DNA of 58,479 nucleotides from Bryobacterales bacterium (lineage in GTDB: Bacteria > Acidobacteriota > Terriglobia > Bryobacterales > UBA6623), in assembly GCA_022823865.1 (NCBI GenBank), contig JAJEHF010000169.1, positions 1 through 58,479 on the forward strand. The letters are read 5' to 3'. Each line of letters starts with the position of its first letter. The first letter of the stretch is position 1. The translations under genes and the position numbers were made by a program. The notes below the pieces were generated by a model that was not told where the DNA came from, made no database searches, and saw only the letters and a program-made list of their open reading frames with translations. Of the stretch, positions 19,101 through 26,999 are shown one piece after another.

Positions 19101-19388
19101 TGGTTCGACACCTCCCAGTTCAGCGCACCGGGCGTGGGTGTGTTCGGGAATTCGCCGCGCAACCTTTGCTGCGGGCCCGGCTTCGCTGTCGTGGACGTGT
19201 CGATTCAGAAACGCTTCAATATCACTGAGAAGTCGCGGCTGGAGTTCCGGGCCGATTTCTTCAACATCGCCAACCACGCCAACTTCAGGATCCCCGAGAG
19301 GCGCCGCGGCAATTCCGGCTTCGGACGCATCCGCGGCACGATCGGCACCGGCCGTCAGACCCAGCTAGGCCTGCGCCTCGAGTTCTAG
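16131..19388 (+). CDS. Oar-type TonB-dependent receptor with CarboxypepD_reg domain
   Basis: A 1,085-residue outer-membrane receptor. The signal peptide ends near residue 23 (ILAQQ). Residues about 26-110 form a carboxypeptidase-regulatory-like Ig fold (LTGTVTDTTGAVI, SGGFNFTLVQPGTYEL). A plug region follows, with ETIEVTGSAPLLET, then a large barrel ending in LGLRLEF. This matches the Oar-like receptors expanded in Acidobacteriota, presumed importers of large or scarce substrates powered by TonB. The G-rich ribosome site before ATG 16131 and the clean signal fix the start. A strong hairpin 29 bp downstream ends the unit, so it is probably monocistronic. Substrate unknown. Confidence 0.92.
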   Translation: MHARFLLATVVAALLLGVSPILAQQSGLTGTVTDTTGAVIVAAEVVLANSDTGVEASTQSNESGGFNFTLVQPGTYELRCESVGFKTYRQSGLVMETGLTKTVNIQLQLGEITETIEVTGSAPLLETENTTVGQFIERTTVAQMPVGSRQAGQLIKLAGNVTFATSGGGLYDLPFFSMAGGRSRNQMWHLDGGVVQNMALGIAQLNLNPPVESLREFKVESNNYAAEFGRSGNGLIIMSTRSGTNNFNGALYHNFRNDAIDARTFFAPSIAPLRYNIFGGSLGGPIKKDKTFFFVNYEGQRRSDGLTIANTDVPHPAEKNMGDFSAREGFDLIDPLTGEPFAGNMIPASRIDPLGSAFARLYPDPNNPGPLTSAPRDNYVKNVSNRGVSDFLTIKVDHNFGPKDRISSRFSNVNAPAEPEPVYPNEFADFRASKQTRSNLVSTSTWNHNFSTTMVNEFRYTFGNRTFTTRGLGTGSGKNGELGVPNVDPEFFSTVNLVGYTRLGAGNQERIQKPIRTHQVVNNTSWFKGNHSIKWGMEYRYSRNQDDFNSAAGGNFTFNNRAAGDALAQLLLGWTTRGQLIDTDILNTRSDYWGFYVQDSWKTTDKLTLNLGLRWEVDTPRWELSNNQSGFDPLGNNAVCNCPGVMLFAGRDGRGKYAHDPDLNNLGPRIGLAYRASNTTVIRAGYGVNYNGAYARAVPFTQFWTFSRTLDINSPDGGFTPAFMLSEGLPAVQPFSDADRVGTFGATISGRRTVSPDYIQQHQQNGYSQQWNFTLQKQLPDNILLEAQYQANVGHKLGGQNYNQNMIPLVGGRGPETQSQNARLFPQYNAVVVESPDWGNSTYHSLNLKAEKRFSSGLSYLINYTWSKFIDDVESANELGGEQNNGYTHFQLRHLDKALSGNDIRHRVVASGVYELPVGRGRALPIENPVLNGIIGGWGLGVIAEARTGSPYGIIEQRNETNTFSHGQRPNVAGDHVLSGGRSKEARLLEWFDTSQFSAPGVGVFGNSPRNLCCGPGFAVVDVSIQKRFNITEKSRLEFRADFFNIANHANFRIPERRRGNSGFGRIRGTIGTGRQTQLGLRLEF

Positions 19389-19416
19389 GGCGCACAGCCA
19401 GCCGAATTGGCTTCCC

Positions 19417-19450
19417 CGGCCCGCTCCGAATTGGCGTTCGGAGCGGGCCG
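19417..19450 (+). terminator. Strong hairpin terminator after receptor gene
   Basis: A perfect 14-bp inverted repeat, 19417-19430 pairing with 19437-19450 around a 6-nt loop TTGGCG. The stem is GC-rich (core CCCGCTCCGAA). The following CTTCTCTT is pyrimidine-rich rather than a pure T tract. Its place 29 bp after the stop of the 16131-19388 gene fits a transcription terminator. Confidence 0.8.
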
Positions 19451-19514
19451 CTTCTCTTGGCGCCGCCGCGGATCACGCGGCGAACGGGCCGGCCCCCAGT
19501 ACAATGCACGCTAG

Positions 19515-22500
19515 GTGAAGGCGATTCGCGCAGCGTCGCTGGCCGCGTTCGCGGCCCTGGCCTCGGCACAGGACGCGGACCTCCGCCTGCAGGTCGAATT
19601 CGAGCGCCAGCGTCCGGTCGACCGGCTGCTCGCCAAGGTCGATGCGAGACTCGATGCCTGGATCGGGGAGCAGGACTACGAGGCGATCAACGCTGAGCTA
19701 AAGGCCATCGCCAAGGCGCTGGTCGAGGATCCGAACTCGTTCGAGCCCCTAAAGGAGCACACTGGGGCCTTTCGCTCCCTCCGCCTCGCAGAATTCAAGA
19801 TTGTCGCGACCGCCCGCAGCAGCGCGGCGAGCGGACCGGCCCGCGTCGCCGCGAGAGTCGAGCTCGGTGGCGAGGGGTCCGACGGCCGGCTGCTGTCCAA
19901 GCTCGGGGCGATAGACATGTCGTGGTCAGAGGCTCCCGCAAGCTGGAAGCTGCTCGACAGCCGCCTCGGAGCGTTCAGGGAAGCAAGCGCAGACCATAGG
20001 GGCTTCAGCGAGGTCACGGACGAGGTCTTTGGCGGAATCGATGCGCTCGGAAAGCAATTGGATGTCGGGGTGGACCACTGGAGGGACACCTTGGATGCAG
20101 CGCTGGGCGTTTCGATCTATGGGCACCAGGGCGTCTCGTTGGGAGACTTCGACGGCGATGGATTGGACGACCTGTATGTAAGCCAGCCTAGCGGCCTGCC
20201 GAACCGCCTGTTGAAGAATAACGGCAACGGCACTTTCTCTGATGCGACGCGGCAGGCCGGCCTCGACGTACTCGACGAGACGTCGATGGCGCTGTTCGGC
20301 GATCTGGACACCGACGGCGACCAAGACTTGATTCTGATCGGGGCGGCGCCGCTGCTCTTTCGCAATGACGGCGGAAAGTTCCGGCTTGACGACGCCGCCC
20401 TCGATGTCGGGCAGGACAGGGAGGCTATGTTCACCGGAGCAGCCCTGGCCGACTACGACCTAGACGGCGACCTGGACCTGTATGTGTGCGCCTACGACTT
20501 CTGGCAGCCCGGAGCGGAGTACGACGCGCCGACCCCCTACTACGACGCTGTCAACGGCCCGCCAAACCTGCTCTTCCGCAACAATGGCCGCGGACAGTTC
20601 GAGGAGGTTGCCGACGCGGCCGGGTTCGGGCCGACCAACGACCGCTTCAGCTTTGCCGCAGCCTGGGGCGACTACGACAGCGATGGCGACCCAGACCTGT
20701 ACGTGGCCAACGACTTCGGACGCAACAATCTCTATCGCAACAACGGCGACGGCACGTTCGATGATGTCGCGGCAGAACTCGGGGTCGAGGATCTAGGTGC
20801 CGGCATGTCGGCGGCCTGGGGGGACTACGACGGCGATGGGGATCTGGATCTCTACACGGCAAACATGTGGTCGTCCGCGGGACTGCGCATCACGGGCAAC
20901 CCACGCTTTGAAGACATAGCGCCAACGGCAAGCCAGCGCGCCCTGTTCCGGCGCCAGGCGCAGGGCAACTCGCTGTTCCGAAACGACGGCGGGCAGGGCT
21001 TCAGCGATGTCAGCGACGAGGCGCGGGTGCGAACGGGGCGCTGGGCATGGGCGTCGGACTTCGTTGATCTCGATAGCGACGGCCTGCTCGATCTGTTCGT
21101 CCAGAACGGCTACATCACAGGGGAGCGGCTGGACGACCTTTGAAGCTTCTTCTGGCGGCAGGTCGTGTCGCAATCGCCTCTGCAGGCGCAGGGATCCAAG
21201 AGCTACGCCGACGCCTGGCGCGCCATCAACATCCTGATCCGCTCCGACGGGACTTGGAGCGGTCGCGAGCGCAACCTGTGCTTTCGCAACCGCGGGGATG
21301 GCACGTTCGACGATTTTTCGTTCCTGACCGGATTGGACCTTGATTCCGACGGGCGTGCCTTCGTGCCGCTGGATCTGGACGGCGACGGTGACCAAGACCT
21401 GATCCTCAAGAATCGCAACGGCAGGCAGTTGCGGGCGTTTCGCAACGACATGCGCCAGGGTCGGACGAGGAGCCTGACGGTGCGGCTGCAAGGAACCAGC
21501 AGCAACCGCGACGGCGTGGGCGGGCGCGTGTGGCTGACCACCGACCGGAGGACGCTGATGCGCGAGATCGTTTCGGGCAGCGGCTACTTGTCCCAGCGCT
21601 CGCGCGTCGCGGCCTTCGGCCTAGGCGGCGAGGAGGCTGTTCGCAGCGTCCGCGTGCGCTGGCCCTTGGGCGCGGTCGAGGGTTTCGACGGGCCGCCGCA
21701 AGAAGGCAACATCGTGTTGGTCGAGGGCGAGGGCACTGTTCGTCCCGCTTCTCTGCCCGAAGCCGCCTCTGTCGCATCCGAGCCCGCCCGGGCCGGGCCA
21801 AGTGCAGGCGAGGCCGGAACCTGGCTCGCTGAGCCTGTGCCGGCTCCGGAATTCACGCTCGACCAAATCGCGGGACCTGCCGGCCAGGTACGCCTCACCG
21901 CGCAGCGCGGAGGCCCCGTCCTGCTCAACTTCTGGGCAACGTGGTGCCCGCCATGCCGAAGCGAACTCGCACTGTTCCAGAGCCAGCTCGGAAAGCTGCG
22001 CACTGCTGGCGTCAGGATCCTAGCGGTATCCGTCGATGATCGCTCCCGATCCGCCGCCGTCGAGCAGCTAACCGCAGAACTGGGACTCTCGTACACGGTC
22101 CTGCTGGCTGACGCGAAGACGGCCGAGGCCTACAGCGTGCTCAACGAACGTCTGTTCGACCGGCGCAGGGCTCTGGCGATTCCGACGAGCTTCCTGCTGG
22201 ACGGCCAAGGCCGGATCGTGAAGGTCTATCGCGGCGAGGTCGATCCGGATCAGGTCTTGGCTGACTTGCAGGCCGGCACCGGCGAAGCACTGCCGTTCGC
22301 GGGCCACTGGGCCAGGTCACAGCCGCGCCGGGACTTCCGGGAGCTGGGTTCGGCATTCGCCGAACGCGGCCTGGGAACGGCGGCGCGCGCGATGTTCGAC
22401 GAGGCAATCGCCCAAGGAGACCGCTCCCCGCTGCTGCTGAATAATCTGGCGGGAGCGCTGATCGCGGACGGCGAGGCCGAGCGCGCCGAAGCTGTGTTGC

Positions 22501-23177
22501 GGGAAGCTCTGGCGGGTGCTCCGGGCCTGACCGATGCCGGAGTCAACCTGGCGTCGTTGCTAGTGCGACGCGGCGCCGTCAGCGAGGCCGAGTCGCTGCT
22601 GGAGCAGGCGCTCGAGCATCAGCCCCGCGATGGCCAAGCCCTGTCCGTCCTTGGCTCTATCCGTTTCTCGCAGGGGCGTCTGGATATCGCCGAGGCGCTG
22701 TTCCGCCGTGCCGTCGAGGCGCAACCGGAAGATCCCCGCTTGAGGGAGAACCTCGGCGCTGCGCTCGCGTCTCAAGGCAACTCGGCAGACGCTCTCGTCG
22801 AGTACCAGCTCGCACTGCAACTTGGCCGCGACACTGCCGAGATCCATACCAGTCTCGGTGTTCTGCATATGCAGAGCGGGAACCCGGGCCAAGCCCTCGA
22901 GGCGTTCCTGAGCGCTGCCCAGGCTGATCCCGAGTCCCCTGTCCCGCAACTGAACTTGGCGCGCTACCAGCTTCAGGCCGGCAACATCGCACAGGCCCTG
23001 GAACGAATCCAGCGAGCGAGGCAAATGGCGCCGGACAGCCTGGAGGCTGCGCTGTTGCACGTCCAAGCGCTCGCCCTGCAAGGCCAGTCCGAAGCAGCGA
23101 GACGAGCTGCCGAGGAGGTCGTCATGCGGCATCCCGAATCCGCCGAGGCGAAGCGCCTGCTCGATGGGCTGCAATAG
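19515..23177 (+). CDS. FG-GAP/UnbV-ASPIC/thioredoxin/TPR protein with in-frame UGA
   Basis: One frame of 1,220 codons plus stop, interrupted only by TGA at 21141-21143 (codon 543). Codons before and after read as one protein: a GTG start, a signal peptide (to about residue 20), then FG-GAP/VCBS calcium-loop repeats (DFDGDGLDD, DLDTDGDQD, DYDLDGDLD, DYDSDGDPD, DYDGDGDLD, DLDSDGLLD). After the UGA comes SFFWRQVV, one more repeat (DLDGDGDQD), the UnbV/ASPIC domain (RDGVGGRVWL, FGLGGEEAV), a TlpA-like thioredoxin domain with the redox motif WCPPC, and about nine TPR-like helices. If the stop is real, two proteins result: a 542-residue repeat protein and a headless second half. A selenocysteine reading, a nonsense mutation or a base error are the alternatives. 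Likely periplasmic or surface-exposed. Confidence 0.75.
21155..21171 (+). other. SECIS-like hairpin after in-frame UGA
   Basis: GCGGCA (21155-21160) pairs with TGTCGC (21166-21171), with five Watson-Crick pairs and one G-U, around the loop GGTCG. The loop begins 17 nt after the UGA at 21141-21143 and opens with GG. Known bacterial SECIS elements have a small apical loop with an early G located roughly this far from the UGA, and the string GCAGGTC also occurs in the E. coli fdhF element. The same bases encode the FFWRQVV segment, so chance and coding constraint are possible explanations. Confidence 0.4.
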
Positions 23178-23376
23178 TGCGGCGCTGCCGTTCGAAGATG
23201 GCCTCGCTAGCATCATTAACTTTAGATTTAATTTGAGCGCTGTAGTTCCTGTCTTCCGAGCATCTCGTGCGGTGTTGCGGCAGACTCGTCAGGCACCGGC
23301 CGGACGACCGTCACAGGCCGCTTGTACGACACTGAGGCTGCTCGCGCTTCGCGGGTATGCTGCAATAACAGAAAGA

Positions 23377-25161
23377 ATGGCCCGGTTGATACAAGCCCAC
23401 GCAATTCTGTTCGAGACTGGCTCCGGCGGGCAGGGTGCGTCGAGGCCTGCCCCAACACGACTGCGGCCAAGATCCGTCTGGAAGCGGGCTTGGCTAGCGG
23501 GAGCGCTGCCACTCGTGCTGCTCGTCGGCGGCAAGGCTGCTGCCTTCGAGCCCCAGCCCGTCTATGCCCGCCACGCCATCGTGGTCACAGCCGAGCGCCA
23601 TGCTACCGAAATCGGCGTGGACGTGCTGCGCAGCGGCGGGAACGCCGTTGATGCGGCGGTGGCGGTCGGACTCGCTCTCGCGGTCACCGAGCCGAACGCG
23701 GGCAATCTCGGCGGCGGCGGATTCATGCTGCTGCGCTTGGCCGACGGTCGGTCGACATTCATCGACTTTCGCGAGCGCGCCCCGGGCTCGGCCACGCGCG
23801 ATATGTACATCGGCCAAGACGGGAATCCTACCGATGAGAGCTTGGTCGGCTACCGGGCGGCCGGCGTGCCAGGCACGGTGCGGGGCCTGGCCCTGGCTTT
23901 GAACAAATACGGCACCAAGGCGTGGGCCAGCATGGTCGAGCCCGCACGGCGCTTGGCCGCTGACGGCTTCGAGGTGACGTGGGATCTGGCCCAGTCGCTC
24001 AAGTCAAGCAGCCGGCTGAGACGATTCCCGGAGTCGCGTCGGATCTATTTGAACGACGGCAGCCCATTCCAGATGGGCGACACTTTCCGGCAACCGGACT
24101 TGGCGGCCACGCTGGAACGGCTCGCCCGCATCGGCCCGGACGAGTTCTACGAGGGACGGACGGCTCGCCTGATCGCTGCCGACATGTCCGCCAACGGCGG
24201 GACGATCTCCGCCAGTGACCTGGCCAGCTACGCACCTGTCGAGAGGAAGCCCGTGCTGGGGACCTATCGAGGCCACAAGGTCCTGAGCGCTCCTCCGCCC
24301 AGTTCCGGCGGTGCCGGCGTGGTCCAGATCCTCAACATCTTGGAAAAGTTCGACCTCGCTGCCAGTGGGGCCGGTTCGGCTACCACGATTCACCTGGTGG
24401 CCGAAGCCATGCGGCGCTTTTTTGCAGACAGGGCGCGCTTCTTCGGCGACACGGACTTCGTGGATATCCCACTGCAAGGCATGCTGTCGAAGGCCTACGC
24501 AGCCGAGCGTCGCAAGAGCATCCGCGGGGATAAGGCGAGCCCCAGCGCAACAGTGGGCGACAGCCGCCCGAGCGGCTACGAGAGCGATGAGACCACGCAC
24601 TACGCGGTGGTCGATGCCGCGGGCAACGCCGTGGCGGTGACATACACGCTCAACGGGGGCTACGGCTCCGGGGTCACCGCCAAAGGGACGGGCGTGCTGC
24701 TCAACAACGAAATGGACGACTTCACGGCCAAGCCGGGCAGCCCCAACACCTACGGGCTGCTCCAAAGCGAGAACAACGCCATCGAGCCGGGCAAGCGCCC
24801 GCTGTCAGCCATGTCTCCGACTATCGTGGTGCGCGACGGCGTGACGAGGCTTGTGCTCGGCGCCCAAGGAGGGCCGACGATCATTACCTCGGTCACGCAG
24901 GTCCTGTTGGACGTTGTGGACTTCGGCATGAATGTCCAGCAGGCCGTGGACTTCCCGCGATTCCACCATCAGTGGATGCCGGATCGGCTGTACATGGAGC
25001 CATCGGGCGCGTCGGCCGACACCCGCGAGAGGCTCAGGGCGTTTGGCCATGAGCTGTCATTCGGTCGAAGCCTGGGGCACATCGAGGCCATCGAGGTGGG
25101 TTCGGAAGCGTTGATGGGTGCGGCCGACTCGAGAAGCGAGGGCGTGGCGGCAGGATACTAA
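23377..25161 (+). CDS. ggt: Gamma-glutamyltranspeptidase
   Basis: An Ntn-hydrolase proenzyme that cleaves gamma-glutamyl bonds such as in glutathione and transfers the glutamyl group. From ATG 23377 it has 594 residues with an N-terminal membrane/signal segment (about residues 32-53), the large subunit (GGNAVDAAVAVGLAL, NLGGGGFML, FRERAPG), and the self-processing nucleophile Thr406 in ETTHYAVVD, which opens the small subunit (GTGVLLNNEMDDF, KRPLSAMSPT). The frame is open back to 23164, but that extension overlaps the previous gene and lacks a signal. The start is the least certain point. Its stop is 4 bp before hpnC, suggesting a shared transcript. Confidence 0.92.
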   Translation: MARLIQAHAILFETGSGGQGASRPAPTRLRPRSVWKRAWLAGALPLVLLVGGKAAAFEPQPVYARHAIVVTAERHATEIGVDVLRSGGNAVDAAVAVGLALAVTEPNAGNLGGGGFMLLRLADGRSTFIDFRERAPGSATRDMYIGQDGNPTDESLVGYRAAGVPGTVRGLALALNKYGTKAWASMVEPARRLAADGFEVTWDLAQSLKSSSRLRRFPESRRIYLNDGSPFQMGDTFRQPDLAATLERLARIGPDEFYEGRTARLIAADMSANGGTISASDLASYAPVERKPVLGTYRGHKVLSAPPPSSGGAGVVQILNILEKFDLAASGAGSATTIHLVAEAMRRFFADRARFFGDTDFVDIPLQGMLSKAYAAERRKSIRGDKASPSATVGDSRPSGYESDETTHYAVVDAAGNAVAVTYTLNGGYGSGVTAKGTGVLLNNEMDDFTAKPGSPNTYGLLQSENNAIEPGKRPLSAMSPTIVVRDGVTRLVLGAQGGPTIITSVTQVLLDVVDFGMNVQQAVDFPRFHHQWMPDRLYMEPSGASADTRERLRAFGHELSFGRSLGHIEAIEVGSEALMGAADSRSEGVAAGY

Positions 25162-25165
25162 GAGA

Positions 25166-26125
25166 ATGCCCGCGCTCGAGCCCGTCGAATTCCTGCGCGC
25201 GCACGGCAGGAGATTCCCGGCCTGGGGCCTAGAGGAATCGCTCCGCTACACGCGCAGCCTGACGCGGGAGCACTACGAGAACTTCTCCGTAGCCAGCCTG
25301 CTTGTCCCCAAGCACCTGCGCCAAGACTATTGCAACGTCTACGCATACTGCCGCTGGGCGGACGATCTCGGCGACGAGACCGGCGATCCTGAGCTGAGCC
25401 TGGACCTGCTCCGGTGGTGGCGCGAGCAATTGGCCGCAATGGAGCGCGGCGAGGCCTACCACCCCGTGTTCGTGGGCCTGAAGGAGACCGCTGCGCGCCA
25501 CGACCTTCCTCGCCAAGACTTCGAAGACCTTGTGCGCGCCTTCGAGCAGGACCAGTCCAAGCGAGACTATGCTAGCTACGACGACCTGCTCGAGTACTGC
25601 CGCTACTCCGCCAACCCTGTCGGCAGGCTGGTGCTGAGGATTAACGGATACCGAGACCCGGATCTCTTCGAGCTGTCCGATGCCATCTGCACGGCCCTGC
25701 AACTGGCCAACCACTGGCAGGACGTGGCCCGAGATTGGCGCATCGGCCGGGTGTACCTGCCCGAGGATGTGATGCGGGCGAACGGCTCTGGCCGCGATGC
25801 GCTTGCCGCAGACATGGCACGGGGTGCCGCGTCGCCGGAGATCCGCGAGACTGTGCGCGATCTGACCGAGCGGGCGCACGGCCTCTTTGTCGCAGGCCTG
25901 CCGCTAGCAGATCGGCTGTCCGGCCGCTTGGGCGTCGAAATCGAAATGTTCGCCAGAGCAGGCATCGGCGTGCTTGCCAAGATCCGCTCGGCCGGGTTCG
26001 ACACCATTTCGAAGCGGCCCGTCATGACCGCGTCGGATCACGCCGCGCTACTGGCGCGCGTCCTGGCGCGCCGCTTGGCACGGGTTCCGCTAGCAGTTCC
26101 AGAGGCGCACAATGCCCACGATTGA
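25166..26125 (+). CDS. hpnC: Squalene/hydroxysqualene synthase HpnC
   Basis: A 319-residue all-alpha isoprenoid synthase. In the HpnCDE route HpnC converts presqualene diphosphate to hydroxysqualene. The two Asp-rich motifs are visible: ADDLGDE in YCRWADDLGDETGD (about residue 65) and QDVARDW in NHWQDVARDWRIGRVYLP. The start ATG 25166 lies 4 bp after the ggt stop and gives MPALEPVEFLRAHG; a farther upstream start at 25118 would overlap ggt. It overlaps hpnD by 14 bp. First gene of the hpnC-hpnD-hpnE set. Confidence 0.93.
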   Translation: MPALEPVEFLRAHGRRFPAWGLEESLRYTRSLTREHYENFSVASLLVPKHLRQDYCNVYAYCRWADDLGDETGDPELSLDLLRWWREQLAAMERGEAYHPVFVGLKETAARHDLPRQDFEDLVRAFEQDQSKRDYASYDDLLEYCRYSANPVGRLVLRINGYRDPDLFELSDAICTALQLANHWQDVARDWRIGRVYLPEDVMRANGSGRDALAADMARGAASPEIRETVRDLTERAHGLFVAGLPLADRLSGRLGVEIEMFARAGIGVLAKIRSAGFDTISKRPVMTASDHAALLARVLARRLARVPLAVPEAHNAHD

Positions 26126-26999
26126 AGAGGCCTACGAGCACTGCCGCCGCATCGCCAAGGCCCGCGCCCGGCACTTCTTCTACTCTTTCAGGCTGCTGCC
26201 GCCAGTGCAGCGCGAGTCGATGTACGCGATCTACGCCTTCACACGCCACAGTGACGACATCGTCGACCAAGCGGACCTTGCGGCGGACTCCCGGCGAGCA
26301 GCGATCCGGGAGTGGCGCAACAACCTGCAGCGGCATTTCGCAGGCTCCAGAGAAGACAGCGTCTTGGCGGCGTTCTGCGATGCTTGCGAGCGCCATGCCA
26401 TACCGCGCTCCTACTCCTTCGAGCTGCTGGATGGCATGGAGGGCGACCTCTCTGAGCAGGTGTTCGAGAACTTCGAGGACCTCTACCGCTATTGCTATCG
26501 GGCCGCTTCGGTGGTAGGCATGACGACGATGCACGTATTCGGGTTCGAAGGCCGCGAGGCACTGCCCCTCGCCGAGCGTTGCGGGATCGCCTTCCAGCTG
26601 ACGAACATCATGCGGGACATTGCTGCCGATGCCGCAATGGGCCGGGTATACCTCCCGCTGTGCGAGCTGGCGGAGTACGGCATGAGCAGGGACGAACTTC
26701 TGTCCGGAGAAGTGCGGGCAGGTGAGGATAGGTTCCAGAGTTTCATGGATTTCCAGTACCAAAGGGCCGATCGCTACTACAGGGAGTCCGCCGCGCTCTT
26801 GGGAATGACCAGTCCGCCCTGCAGAGCGGCGCTATGGGCCATGATCGCGACCTACCGCGGGATTCTGAAACGGATCCGGCGGGCGGGCTTTGACGTGTTG
26901 TCGCAAGAGCTCGGGCTCTCCAAGCCGCGCAAGCTGGGAATCGCGAGCCATGCCCTCTGGCTCAGGGCCACCGGGAGGGTGCCATCGTTCCCCGCGTGA
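26112..26999 (+). CDS. hpnD: Presqualene diphosphate synthase HpnD
   Basis: A 295-residue squalene/phytoene-synthase-family enzyme that condenses two farnesyl diphosphates to presqualene diphosphate. Motifs: ARHFFYSFRLLP near the N-terminus, the first Asp motif HSDDIVD (about residue 48), the second in QLTNIMRDIAADAAMGRVYLP, and the C-terminal YRGILKRIRRAGFDVL. The ATG overlaps the end of hpnC by 14 bp and its stop overlaps hpnE by 4 bp, so translation is tightly coupled. Confidence 0.95.
   Translation: MPTIEEAYEHCRRIAKARARHFFYSFRLLPPVQRESMYAIYAFTRHSDDIVDQADLAADSRRAAIREWRNNLQRHFAGSREDSVLAAFCDACERHAIPRSYSFELLDGMEGDLSEQVFENFEDLYRYCYRAASVVGMTTMHVFGFEGREALPLAERCGIAFQLTNIMRDIAADAAMGRVYLPLCELAEYGMSRDELLSGEVRAGEDRFQSFMDFQYQRADRYYRESAALLGMTSPPCRAALWAMIATYRGILKRIRRAGFDVLSQELGLSKPRKLGIASHALWLRATGRVPSFPA

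Noticed and set aside
23164..23376. N-terminal extension of ggt
   Set aside because: The extra 71 codons overlap the previous gene and precede a proper ATG and membrane segment at 23377.
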